Translations under genes and position numbers: made by a program
The notes under the pieces: generated by a model
Databases searched by the model: none
Told to the model about the DNA's origin: nothing
The model's input: the letters and a program-made list of their open reading frames with translations, nothing else
Source of the DNA: Prorocentrum cordatum
Taxonomy: Eukaryota > Sar > Dinophyceae > Prorocentrales > Prorocentraceae
Assembly: GCA_963575745.1 (NCBI GenBank)
Contig: CAUYUJ010014002.1
Coordinates: 172,501-236,500 of the forward strand
Length of the DNA: 64,000 nucleotides
Reading direction: 5' to 3'
Part shown: one piece after another, positions 42,875-52,554 of the stretch
How the letters are laid out: the number at the start of each line of letters is the position of its first letter
Position numbering within the stretch: the stretch's first letter is position 1

Positions 42875-43934
42875 GAAGACGCCTACGGCGAATCACCGCC
42901 GCCCCCTGCCTTTGTGGAAGCGCCTATGTGGCCGAACGTTGAGGCCAGACCTGCCAAGCCATCGGACCATGTGTTCCCCGAATCGGTTTGGAAAACCTTC
43001 GGGGAACACGTGGGCGTCTTGATGGTCATCGTCGCCGTCTTGGAGGCCTCTTGGGCGATCTTTCGGCGATCTTTGGGGGCTCTTGGGCCGTCTCGGGCCG
43101 TCGGAAGGCCGAAAAAAGGGAAATGCCCAAATCCAGCAAAAACCTTGGGAAAATCAGTGATTTTGGCATCTTTTGGCCTTCCTGGAGGCCTCTTGGGGGC
43201 CTCTTGGGCCCTTTTGGGCCAGCTTCGAGCCAACTTCGGCCATCTTGGTGGGTTCCTGGCACGTCTGACGCCGTCGGGAGCCGTTTTGGGGGCCTTTCTG
43301 GGCCAACGGGGGACCCTCTTGGGGCGCTCCAGGGCCGTCTTGGAGGCCATCTTGGGCGTCTTGGAGGCCATCTTGGGCGTGTTGGAGGCCTCTTGGGCCT
43401 CTTGGGGCCCTCTAGGGGCCATCTTGGAGGCCACTTGGGCCATCAGGGGGCTCTCTTGGGGGCCTCTTGGGCGATCTTGGGGGCTTCTTGGGCCGTCTTG
43501 AGCCGTCGGAGAGCCGAAAAGGCGCAAATGCCAAAATCCTTCAAAAACCAAGGGAAAATCAATGATTTTGGCCTCTTCGGACTCTCCTGGAGGACCTCTT
43601 GGAGGCCTCTTGGGCCGTCTGGGAGGCCTCTGGGGGGCCTCTTGGGCCGTCTTGGGCCGTCTTGGACTCTCTTGGGCCGTTTTGGAGGCCGTCTTGGACC
43701 ATCTCGGGCGGACTTGGAGGCCATCTTGGGCCATCTTCGCGATTTTTTGAGGATGTCCCGAGCGAAACGGCCGTTTTTGGAGGATTTTTTTCCGGATTGA
43801 GGTGTTTTCGGCTTCCTCCCGGGACCCCGGCGGGACGGGCCGGAGCCCACTGGAGAGTTCTTTTGGAAAAGAACCAAAACCAAAACCTGAAACATCCAGC
43901 ACGCCGTGCACCCCTGCAAGCAGGGGGCGGCGGA
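42875..43934 (+). repeat. Composite intron repeat unit 2g
   Basis: Head without the purine tract (gggcgtcttgatggtcatcg), joints at about 43090-43165 and 43500-43570, tail with cgggacgggccggagcccac and gaaccaaaaccaaaacctga at about 43820-43934. Confidence 0.75.
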
Positions 43935-44227
43935 TCTAGTGGCCTTCGTCCCATCCCGCCACCGCGCCTTGGAGCGATCGTTCGGCGACTCGAGGGCCTC
44001 TTGGACCGTCTGGGAGCCCTCTTGGGGCCCTCTTCGCCCGTCTTTCGGGTTTTTGGGCCCGATGTAAGGAGCAATTCCTGCGGGGAGGCGCGCCTGGCGC
44101 GCCGGGAGCCCCAGGAGATGTGAGAATTTTGGGTCGGGGCCTTGTGAAAGATCCTCAGGACTCGGGACTGAGTGGGCTCAGGAGATTGAGCAATGAACCT
44201 GAGGACACGCCAACTCGTGCCTCGCAG
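43935..44227 (+). repeat. Intron 3' tail module, gene 2 copy
   Basis: gcgatcgttcggcgactcga, then gcgcgcctggcgcgcc (perfect hairpin-forming palindrome halves), gatcctcaggactcggg, gaacctgaggacacgccaac, tcgtgcctcgcag. Closely parallels 32119-32372. Confidence 0.75.
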
Positions 44228-44856
44228 GCACGGTGGCGGGCTCCGCGAGCATCATGCCCACCTCGTCAATCATCTGTGCCGCTGTGCCCAGCCCGACGTC
44301 GTCGGCTTCTGCCAGCCCTACCGCCGCGGGTGCGATTGCTGCCACCGGCGATCCCCATCTGCAGAACATTTATGGTGAGCGGTTCGACGTGATGAAGCCT
44401 GGCAGGCATGTTTTGATACACATCCCCCGCGGGGAGCCCGACAAGAGCACATTGCTTCGTGTGGAGGCTGAGGCACGCCGATTGGGTGGGCAATGCTCGG
44501 ATATGTACTTCCAAAGCTTGAACGTCACAGGGGCGTGGGCAGATGCGAAGCAACCGGGAGGGCTCCATTACGACTCGCAAAGTGATGTCAACTTGACTGC
44601 AGACTGGGATAGTTTTGGACAGGTTGACCTAAAAGTTGTTCATGGACGTACGCAGCAAGGCATCCTGTATCTGAACTTCTACGTCAGACATTTGGGTCGA
44701 GCGGGGTTTGTTGTAGGAGGCTTGCTGGGGGCAGATGACCATTCGGACGCAGAAGCGGTCCCAGAAGCGTGTGTCCAGCGACTGTCTCTCCTGGCGCAGA
44801 ATGCAGACTTGCACAGCCATGGCTCTTCATCATCGGTAGCAGTAGCAGATCTCTAG
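44228..44856 (+). CDS. VWD-like secreted protein, gene 2, exon 2
   Basis: Same length (629 nt) and frame as exon 2 of gene 1. Reads (R)TVAGSASIMPTSS, ATGDPHLQNIYGERFDVMKP, GRHVLIHIPRGEPDKSTLL, GGQCSDMYFQSLNVTGAW and ends HSHGSSSSVAVADL before TAG at 44854-44856. It is undamaged. Upstream sequence up to tcgcag (44227) is the intron tail module. Confidence 0.75.
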
Positions 44857-45372
44857 CTAGACTCGGACGGCCAGACCTAACGTGCACTCGTGATAAAAGA
44901 CAGGGTATCAGTCATATTGTTGGCCGCCCCAGGCACCGAAAGCCTGTGCGCGCTCATCAGAGTCCAGTGCTAGTCCAGGGTGTGACGGTGCGGCCTAGTT
45001 GCCAGGGACAGGAGGGGGAGGGGGGAGGCGAGCATGGAGGAGGGGAATGAGGAGAGGGTGGGGGCGAGAGAAGAGGATGACGTAGGGAGAAGGTAGGAGG
45101 GTTGGTAGGAAGAGGAAGGTGAGGACGACGAGGCGGAGGATGGGGTTGGGCATGAGGATCCTCAAAACAACACTAGTCGCTGACACCCGGAGAAACAGAG
45201 CACTTAGTCGGCATTGTTTGAAAGAATTGCAGACGTCAAATGTGTCGTATGCGCATCTTCTGGGACACACGGTGGCACGTCGTCCTCGTCTCCTGCTCGT
45301 CCTCATCGGTCGTCCTCTCCCCCCCGTCCCTCATTACGTATTGGCGAGATGGCAAGCGATTTGCGGGCTCAG
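44857..45372. other. Intergenic spacer 2
   Basis: Homologous to the spacer after gene 1 (33002-33498). No gene of its own. Confidence 0.6.
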
Positions 45373-45404
45373 CCATTCTTTGGCCCAAGCCATTTTAGCT
45401 GGAA
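45373..45404 (+). repeat. Tandem decayed DinoSL relics upstream of VWD-like gene 3
   Basis: ccattctttggcccaag (45373-45389), then ccattttagctggaa (45390-45404). Both align to the truncated leader CCATTTTGGCTCAAG with a few changes, and they abut exactly at AAG|CCATTTT as re-spliced leaders do. The best preserved of the four pairs. Confidence 0.6.
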
Positions 45405-45443
45405 CCCCCAAACCGGCGACTGAACCCTCTGGAACCCTCTACA

Positions 45444-46334
45444 ATGTCTTACCACATCCATGTATTTGTGTTTGCATATCTCGCGCTCGGGGCGCAGGTG
45501 CAGGCGATCTATCGTCGCGCGCACGACTCCCAGGATACATATATTACGGCACTCGGGTCATGCCCACTTGGATACGCCGCGATCTCGTCCACTTCAGAGT
45601 GTGACGCAGCTGGCAGTGCGCTGGGGCTCACTCCCGGCCCCTGGGCTTCCAGCGACTACGGCGGCAGTTGTGCAAAATGGGACGGCGGGTGGGGCGAATG
45701 GGGCAACAGTTGGTACTGGTACTCCGCAAGCACTCTTCCCAGCGCTTCATTAATCTGCGCCGCTGTGCCCAGCCCGACGTCGTCGGCTTCCGCTAGCCCT
45801 TCCTCGGGCGCGATTGCTGCCACTGGCGATCCCCATCTGCAGAACATTTATGGTGAGCGATTCGACGTGATGAAGCCTGGCAGGCATGTTCTGATACACA
45901 TTCCCCGCGGGGAGCCCGACAAGAGCACATTGCTTCGTGTGGAGGCTGAGGCACGCCGACTGGGTGGGCAATGCTCGGATATGTACTTCCAGAGCCTGAA
46001 CGTCACAGGGGCATGGGCAGAGGCGAAGCAAACAGGAGGGCTTCACTACGCCTCGCAGAGTGCTGTCAACGCGACTGCAGAATGGGATCGTTTTGGCTTG
46101 ATCGAGCTGAAAATCGTTCATGGACGCACGCAGCAAGGCATCCCGTACCTGAACTTCTACGTCAGACACCTGGGGCGAGCGGGGTCTGCTGTCGGAGGCT
46201 TGCTGGGGGCGGATGACCACTCGGACGCAGAGGCGGTGCCGGAAGCGTGTGTCCAGCGACTGTCCCTCCTGGCGCAGAGCGCAGACCTGCACGCCCAAGG
46301 TTCTGCAGCGTCGGTGGCAGTAGGGGAGCTGTAG
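45444..46334 (+). CDS. VWD-like secreted protein, gene 3, intronless (296 aa)
   Basis: A single open frame. Signal peptide at residues 1-22 (MSYHIHVFVFAYLALGAQVQ, A). Cys/Trp-rich part at about 38-93 (SCPLGYAAISSTSEC, CAKWDGGWGEWGNSWYWY). Ser/Ala/Pro linker at 94-123. VWD-like part from GDPH at 128-131 (ATGDPHLQNIYGERFDVMKP, GRHVLIHIPRGEPDKSTLL) with Cys176 in GGQCSDMYF. Ends in HAQGSAASVAVGEL and TAG. There is no trace of the intron present in genes 1 and 2: TGGTACTGGTAC is followed directly by TCCGCAAGC. Start chosen because the first in-frame ATG follows the conserved 5' block and precedes the signal peptide. Probably secreted or at the cell surface; substrate or partner unknown. GDPH/VWD-like proteins are often adhesive, but that is only a family tendency. 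Confidence 0.8.
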   Translation: MSYHIHVFVFAYLALGAQVQAIYRRAHDSQDTYITALGSCPLGYAAISSTSECDAAGSALGLTPGPWASSDYGGSCAKWDGGWGEWGNSWYWYSASTLPSASLICAAVPSPTSSASASPSSGAIAATGDPHLQNIYGERFDVMKPGRHVLIHIPRGEPDKSTLLRVEAEARRLGGQCSDMYFQSLNVTGAWAEAKQTGGLHYASQSAVNATAEWDRFGLIELKIVHGRTQQGIPYLNFYVRHLGRAGSAVGGLLGADDHSDAEAVPEACVQRLSLLAQSADLHAQGSAASVAVGEL

Positions 46335-46756
46335 CAAGCCTCGAGTGGCCATATGTATCATATTCGTGGCGCGCACAAGCAAGGCGGGGGGGCTTCCGAG
46401 AAGGAGTGGAGAAGGTTCTCGTCGAAGCCCGGATGATTTCTGAGAGGCCACCCGCCTGGTCGGGTCGGGGGCGTCCAAGAGGGGGGCGATGCCCGGGGGG
46501 GGCGGGATATCATGGCGCCGGCCATGATGTCTCCCCAGGTCTCCTGGCCTCCGCTTCTTCCTTCAAACCCGTCCCCTGGTCCACCCCTCGTCCGCGCACG
46601 GGCCTCGGGTCATGATGTGCGGCACCCTTTCTGGGACGCCCCCGTCTTCGACGCCCCCGGGAGGTGGGAGGGACGGTTGGGATGAGGGGGGAAGAGAGGA
46701 GAGGGATGTGGGGAAAGGCGGTGGAGGGCCTCGTCCGTGAGGAGGGGAGGGGGATG
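46335..46756. other. No gene recognised
   Basis: GC- and G-rich spacer downstream of gene 3. Confidence 0.5.
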
Positions 46757-46935
46757 TGGTCGGGCGGGGCTATGACGAGGATAGATCCAGTCCAGAGCGT
46801 TCTGGATCGCTCTCAGAGCGTTCCGGAACGCTCTGAGAAGATTGCGGCGCCCGAGACATCCCCCAGAACCGCCAGATCTCAGAGATTCCCGATGTGTCCT
46901 CGTCCAATTTCATCCTCGTCCTAGCTTCGTCTTAT
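46757..46935 (+). repeat. AGAGCGTTCC dispersed repeat, copy with 28-bp perfect palindrome
   Basis: A perfect palindrome occupies 46811-46838 (centre ttcc|ggaa, arms tctcagagcg / cgctctgaga). It is followed by cggcgcccgagacatccccc, then agaaccgccagatctcagag, in the same order as at 17222-17400. Confidence 0.8.
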
Positions 46936-46945
46936 GTGGTGCCAG

Positions 46946-47030
46946 GAGGAGGAGGAGGAGGAGGAGGAGGAGGAGGAGGAGGAGGAGGAGGAGGAGGAGG
47001 AGGGAGGAGGAGGGGGGAGGAAAGGCGGAG
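46946..47030. repeat. GGA trinucleotide microsatellite
   Basis: (GGA)n purine tract. Confidence 0.97.
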
Positions 47031-48430
47031 GAGGGTTGGCTTTGGTTCGGTTGTCCGCGAGAGAGCAGGGCGCACGACCTTTGGCGGCCGCGGGCCGTGG
47101 GGGGGGAGCACCGCAGCCGGCGGGCCCTCCACGCGGTCGAGGGCGCCCTTCCTGCCGGGGACGCATCCTGAGCTCCGCGGGGGCACGGGTCCACAGGGGA
47201 GGGGGAGCAGGCGCCGAGCTCGGGGAAGAGAGAAACCCATCGGCGAAAGCGCACAGGGGGCTCCAGAGGTGACTCACACAACCGAGGGACGTCCTCCAAA
47301 CACACTTGTAACCGCGTGCGGCGGATAATAAATCATACCCCCATTTCACCCCCTCTATTCTTATTATCCCGGTTCAATAGGATTTCATTGTGGAGAGGGG
47401 CGCGGAGGCCGAACTTGATAATACACGGGGGACGTTGCGAATCGAAGTTGCTATCATCTCATATCGACTAGCAACAGCATCAGAACCGCTGAGCATGGCC
47501 ATGGTGGTCTCACCCTATCAGCTTCTGAAATCACGAGCGTGTGGCAGGGCTGTGGGATTCTCACCAGTTCAGTTTGCCCAAGTCACGAACGGGCGGCAGG
47601 GCCATGGGATTCTCACTGTCTCAGCCGTTCCCTAGTCAGGAACGTCTGGCAGGGCCATGGGGACCGATTGGGTTTTGATGTTGCATGCGTTTTTCGAGCA
47701 GGCAGAGCATTGGGGTTAATTGCTTTTTAGCGCATCCCTCACACGGTGCCACGATCTACAAGGTCAGTCTACACGAGCGCCCGGGGTCACCATCATCATG
47801 ATCATCGCCATCACCATCATAACTTATAACTAACATCGCTTTCCCTGAGAAGATCGTTGAGTATCCCCGCCATACCCCCGACCTTTATTTTCTGGCGGTA
47901 GTATTATCTCACGCGCTCGGCAAATCCAGCGGCAAAGTGGCGTCACTGCATCCGCCAGACGCACGCACTCACACACGAGGAGGCGGAGGCGAGAAGCAAG
48001 GAAGGAACGGAAGAAGTGGATGAGGCGACTCAAACCGGCGCAAACAGCATACACCCAGACACACGGGAGCCCACTTGTTCAGCATCGTTCCGCGAGAAGC
48101 GCGAACGTCTAACTGCAGGAGTTCCACGTCTCGGGGATCGTAGGTACCAAAAGAAGCAGCTACGCGCTACACGTTGCTCCCTATCATGGTGATTTGAAGT
48201 AGCAATATCAGTCACGTGGCGCACTGCCAGCGCACTCTATCTCAATTCAGGGTGTGATGCAGGTGGCGTCTTTTCGAATGCATGCGTCCATGGTCTACAA
48301 AGACACCTTCAATGAGGCCGCAAGCTGCGTTTCTGGGCCCCTACGGTGCATCGACGACATGTTGCGCCACCTGGTGCGGACAGTAGCGCGCACCGTTTTT
48401 GTATCTACTGGCCGTCGGCCCACCCCGCCA
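47031..48430. other. No gene; one ~55-bp direct repeat
   Basis: Around 47540-47665 the phrase gcagggc(t/c)(g/a)tgggattctcac, with tcagt and cacgaacg words, recurs about three times at ~55-bp spacing. A short ATC run is at 47787-47817. No recognisable coding. Confidence 0.5.
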
Positions 48431-49257
48431 CCGTGTCTGGGTTGTGGATCAGAATCCTCAGGGATGCTTCTTGGGGTCTTTTCGGAGCGCTGCTGGGGCC
48501 CTCTTTCTTGGGGACAGTTTTGGGCCTCCTGGGAGCCTATTGGGGGCCACTTGAGAGCCCCTCGGGAGCCGCTCGGGGCCTCTTAGGGCCTCCTGGGGGC
48601 CTCCTGGGGGCTTCTTGGAGGCCTCTTGGGGGCTTCTTGGGGGCTTCTTGGGGCCTCCTGGGGGCCTCGCGGGGCCGAGGGCTCGAAATGTCCGTGCAGG
48701 TCCCCCGTCGGGGCCCCCCTCTGGCAACCGTCCTGGGGGCCTCTTGGGCAGTCCTGGGGGTCTCTTGGGCCGTCTTGAGGCCCTCGTGGGCCGTTTTGGG
48801 GCCCTCGTGGAGGCCTCTTGGGCCGTCCTGGGGCGACCGTTGGGGCCTCGTGGGCCGCCCTGGAGCGTCGGGAGGCCGGGTGGGCGAGACCGCCCGAATC
48901 CTTGGAGCACGTAAGGCACATCGAGTGCTTGTGCCTCGTGGTGGCCTCTCGGGAGGCCTCTCGGAGGCCTCGTCGGGCGTCTTCGGGGCATCGTGAGCGG
49001 TCTTGAAGCCATCTTGGGCTTCTTGGAGCCATCCTTCGGCGACTCGGGGACCTCTTAGGCCATCTTTGGGGCCTGTTGGGGCTGTCTTGGGACCCTCTTG
49101 GGCCCGAAAGTCACGCGAGAGGACGCGAGGAGTTCCAGAATTATTTGGCAAGTTTGGGTCTGGGCCCCCTTAAATTATCCTCAGGATTGAGGACTGGGGC
49201 TCCAGCGGATCCAACAAGGGACCTGTGGAGACTCCAACTCGTGCCTCGAGGGCACTC
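48431..49257 (+). repeat. Orphan copy of the CTTGG array with a decayed intron 3' tail
   Basis: A CTTGG-rich body (48465-49090) is followed by the tail module: cttcggcgactcgggg at about 49034, ggaggacgcgaggagttcca-like hairpin remnants, cctcaggattgaggactggg, then aagggacctgtggagactcc, then aactcgtgcctcgag. The acceptor cag of genes 1 and 2 is changed to gag here, and no VWD exon follows. Confidence 0.65.
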
Positions 49258-49825
49258 CCTCGATTTTCATTTGGGGCTCAGTCTGGGTCAGTCGGAACAG
49301 GTAGGTGGTGAAACATTATGTCGGGATCCCGCATGTGCCTCAAAGGCTTTTCGCCATGCGTCCAAGATTGAGACCGGGGGGAAATGTAATTCAGGTGCCA
49401 ATGCATGGCGCAAGTGGAGCAATCTTTTGTCGATGTACGGTAGGTGCTTGTGCTACGGATGGGGGCGTTGGCCACCTGCGATATCCGTTGCCTTCTACCC
49501 GAAAGCAGTGGTGTACTGGGGGGTCTCATCGACCTACGGAAGTGGCGTCCGCCTCTGTTTTCTTCTGCATCTTACTGTCCCAGAATCTGAGCGAGAAGAG
49601 ACCGACTTGCATCACCTGGCGATAACGGTCGTGACCAGATGTGACGGGGGGCGGTCACGTCACGATTCGCGCCCGGCCGTCTGGGAATGCCCAAGACTGG
49701 CTGATTTTCAGACGGCGCCAGCGCGGACCGTGACGTGACCACCGGGAGGCGTGGCGGGGCTGGTTACGGGCGCTATCGCGAATAACAAAACGATGGGCTC
49801 GAAGGCTAGCGATTGGCATCCGCAG
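49258..49825. other. No gene recognised
   Basis: Spacer upstream of gene 4. It contains a short inverted pair (ggtcacgtcacgattcgc / gaccgtgacgtgacc, about 49651-49741). Confidence 0.45.
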
Positions 49826-49857
49826 CCACTCTTTGGCCCAAGCCATTTTAGCTGGAA
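49826..49857 (+). repeat. Tandem decayed DinoSL relics upstream of VWD-like gene 4
   Basis: ccactctttggcccaag, then ccattttagctggaa, almost identical to the pair before gene 3. Confidence 0.6.
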
Positions 49858-49886
49858 CCCCTAAACCGGCGACTGAACCCTCTACA

Positions 49887-50777
49887 ATGTCTTACCATAT
49901 CCGTGTATTTGTGTGTGCATCTCTAGCGTTCGGGGCGCAGGTGCAAGCGATCTATCGTCGCGCGCACGACTCCCAGGATACATACATTACGGCACTCGGG
50001 TCGTGTCCAATCGGATATGTTGCGATCTCGTCCACTTCAGAGTGTGACGCAGCTGGCAGTGCGCTGGGGCTCACTCCGGGCCCCTGGGCTTCCAGCGACT
50101 ACGGCGGCAGCTGTGCAAAATGGGACGGCGGGTGGGGCGCATGGGGCAACAGCTGGTACTGGTACACCGCGAGCACTCTTCCCAGCGCTTCATTGATCTG
50201 CGCCGCTGTGCCCAGCCCGACGTCGTCGGCTTCCGCGAGCCCCTCCTCGGGCGCGATAGCTGCCACCGGCGATCCCCATCTGCAGAACATTTATGGTGAG
50301 CGGTTCGACGTGATGAAGCCTGGCAGGCATGTTCTGATACACATCCCCCGCGGGGAGCCCGACAAGAGCACATTGCTTCGTGTGGAGGCTGAGGCACGCC
50401 GACTGGGTGGGCAATGCTCGGATATGTATTTCCAGAGCTTGAACGTCACAGGTGCATGGGCAGAGGCGAAGCAACCAGGAGGGCTCCACTACGACTCGCA
50501 AGTTGCTGTCAACGCGACTGCAGAATGGGATCGTTTTGGTTTGATCGAGCTGAAAATCGTTCATGGACGTACGCAGCAAGGCATCCCGTACTTGAATTTC
50601 TACGTCAGACACTTGGGGCGAGCGGGGTCTGCTGTTGGAGGCTTGCTGGGGGCGGATGACCACTCGGACGCAGAAGCTGTCCCGGAAGCGTGTGTCCAGC
50701 GACTTTCCCTCCTGGCGCAGAGCGCAGACCTGCGCGCCCATGGTTCTGCAGCGTCGGTAGCAGTAGGGGAGCTGTAG
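49887..50777 (+). CDS. VWD-like secreted protein, gene 4, intronless (296 aa)
   Basis: Same length and layout as gene 3: signal peptide MSYHIRVFVCASLAFGAQVQ, Cys/Trp-rich part ending WGNSWYWY, Ser/Ala linker, GDPH-containing VWD-like part, and end RAHGSAASVAVGEL before TAG. The frame is open 18 codons further upstream, but the ATG at 49887 is chosen because it matches the start of the other three copies and puts the signal peptide at the N-terminus. Gene 4 is closer to gene 3 than to genes 1 and 2, both in protein and in the absence of the intron, so the array has two subgroups. Confidence 0.8.
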   Translation: MSYHIRVFVCASLAFGAQVQAIYRRAHDSQDTYITALGSCPIGYVAISSTSECDAAGSALGLTPGPWASSDYGGSCAKWDGGWGAWGNSWYWYTASTLPSASLICAAVPSPTSSASASPSSGAIAATGDPHLQNIYGERFDVMKPGRHVLIHIPRGEPDKSTLLRVEAEARRLGGQCSDMYFQSLNVTGAWAEAKQPGGLHYDSQVAVNATAEWDRFGLIELKIVHGRTQQGIPYLNFYVRHLGRAGSAVGGLLGADDHSDAEAVPEACVQRLSLLAQSADLRAHGSAASVAVGEL

Positions 50778-51409
50778 CAAGCCTCGAGTGATCTGATACA
50801 CGAATGTCTCCGTGATGGCGAAAGGCAAGATTCAAAGAGATTTCCGACTTCCGATTTCCGTACTGGGTTCATTCCGTCTTCTCCCTCCAAATGCCAATTC
50901 GCATTCGTATACGTAAGAAACATAAGCATGTGTATACACATATACCCATACAGAGACCCTCATATCCCGAGTGCAGCAATGTCGTAATGCTAATCTGGTT
51001 GAAGTGTGCCCAAGCGCATGTGAAAAGAGCAATGCTCTTTTATAGGTAGAGGCGGGCATGGTGTTTGTTTGTATACACATATATATATATAGATATAGAC
51101 TGACAGACTTCTAGACAGAAGAAGCATGATGTATAGTAGGACCGATTGCTACACCGTGATGCAACTCGATCTCTCTTTCTCTATATATATATATATATAA
51201 AGTTTTGTTATGCGTATCTACCAGTCTACATGTATATCGTACACAGTGAGATATTTCCGATCGACCAATCGCAATCCGAACGCTGCACTCATCCCCTTCA
51301 AGGGTGCTCCTACCACCCACAGGGACGTTTTGCAAGTGCAGAGAGGCAGAGAGAGATATACACAAGTATGATCTACACTATGGAAATTTGCAGATACATA
51401 CATATATAT
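50778..51409. other. AT-rich spacer, no gene
   Basis: Unusually AT-rich for this window, with TA runs at 51077-51090 and 51180-51199. It marks the change from the VWD array to the RBR gene. Confidence 0.6.
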
Positions 51410-51414
51410 ATAAA

Positions 51415-51530
51415 TAAGAGAGAGAGAGAGAGAGAGAGAACACAAATAAAGAGAGAGAGAGAGATACATAGAGAGAGAGAGAGAGAGAGCGAGAGAGAAA
51501 GAGAGAGAGAGAGAGGAGGAGGGGGAGGGG
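51415..51530. repeat. GA dinucleotide microsatellite
   Basis: (GA)n with aca/tac interruptions, 25-140 bp upstream of the RBR gene start. Confidence 0.97.
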
Positions 51531-51555
51531 CGAGGGCGGGAGAAGGAGGGGATAG

Positions 51556-51781
51556 ATGGCGGTTCTGTGGCGATGCGGCGGGGAGACGCGACACACCGCT
51601 CTCGAGCGGGCCCAGGCGCGCGGCATGCCGCCCGGCGAGCCCGGCAGCTGCCTGCTCTGTGGCGGCGCGGTGACACCGCGCGAGCGCTTCGAGTGCACCT
51701 GCGGCGAGCACCTGCTCCACGCGGACGGCGAGTGCCTCGACCAGTGGGTCGCCAGCCAGTGGGGCCTGCACGAGTGCGGCG
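51556..51781 (+). CDS. RBR/IBR-like zinc-binding protein, exon 1
   Basis: From the first ATG (51556) the frame reads MAVLWRCGGETRHT.., then PGSCLLCGGAVTPRERFECT, then CGEHLLHADGECLDQWVASQ. The spacing C-x2-C ... C-x-C-x2-H ... C is that of the first zinc-binding half of a RING-type domain, and '(E)CLDQWV' matches the segment after the RING core in dinoflagellate RBR-like proteins. The frame stays open beyond, but the family resemblance stops near 51781. The exact donor is not fixed (a GTGGGG lies at about 51773). RBR proteins are usually E3 ubiquitin ligases in the cytosol or nucleus; that role is inferred from layout only. Confidence 0.55.
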
Positions 51782-52151
51782 GAGCCGGCTCCGTGCCGCA
51801 GTCGAGGGAGCAGACGCGGCGACCACGACGAAGATACGTTTCCGCGCTCGCTCGGGTTCGGGCTCGGGCTCGGGCATGGCGAGGCAAACTCCTGGGACGA
51901 CTTCGCGAGAGTTCCCCTAATCGGGCCAGCGCTTCCACGCAACACGGCGTCACGCGAAACTGCGCGCGCCGGACAGGGAAGCTCCCACGAAAAGATCAGT
52001 TTGGGTACCTCGACCAAAGAACAAACGACACCACCCCGCCCTCCCCTCGGCCCCTTCATGCTGCGCTGCGGCACATGGGGGGCGTAGCGTACACCAAGCA
52101 GAATCCCACGCCAGATTTCCTGGTATGCGCTGAGCCCCGTGGGGGCCGCAG

Positions 52152-52321
52152 GTGGATCGGTGTCGTGTTTGTTTTCTGGCCCCCTGGTCGTGGTCGTCGC
52201 TTCCTTTCCCTCCACGCGGCTGCTGGCGCGCGTGCGCGGTTGCCCCGCCTGCGCCAGCGCGCCGCCCCTGGGCGCCGCCGGCGTCGCCGGCGTTCTGCCG
52301 CTGCTGGCGCTCCGGGGCAAC
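52152..52321 (+). CDS. RBR/IBR-like protein, exon 2
   Basis: The frame gives STRLLARVRGCPACASAPPL, then GAAGVAGVLPLLALRGN. R-G-C-P-x-C with P-L-x-x-x-x-V is the usual 'CPxC..L' closing part of RING1. The exon ends in phase 0 at aac|gtcaga (donor GT at 52322-52323). The acceptor is uncertain: the only AG before the domain is at 52150-52151 (ccgcag), while a strong pyrimidine tract (gcttcctttccctcc) sits further 3'. The start given is therefore provisional. Confidence 0.5.
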
Positions 52322-52554
52322 GTCAGAGGGGGACGCAGCGGGCCCAATTGCCCACCTGCCCTGGGATCCCGGCGCCGCAGTTTTTGCACACCAGCGTTTT
52401 CGCCTGGCTTCGGGCCCCGGGACACTCACACACACACATAATATCATATATATATATATATATATATATTGATCTGGCTTGGAACTTGACGCAGAAAGAT
52501 GGGGTCCAGGGATTGGGTCCTGATGTTCTGCGATGTGAGATGTTTTTTGCAGCG

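Larger units (their letters stand above)
33836..44227 (+). other. Giant intron 1 (10.4 kb) of VWD-like gene 2
   Basis: Predicted GA..AG intron at the same codon position as in gene 1. It holds seven composite units, a ~115-bp satellite (38371-39815), an inserted inverted-repeat element (41326-41653) and the same 3' tail as intron 1 of gene 1. Lengths differ greatly between the two genes (5.3 against 10.4 kb) while the exons are almost the same, so the array changes size faster than the exons diverge. Confidence 0.65.

Noticed and set aside
45750-46478. 242-residue minus-strand frame over VWD-like gene 3, with a similar one over gene 4
   Set aside because: Antisense shadow; it is conserved only because the sense gene is, and it contains no domain.
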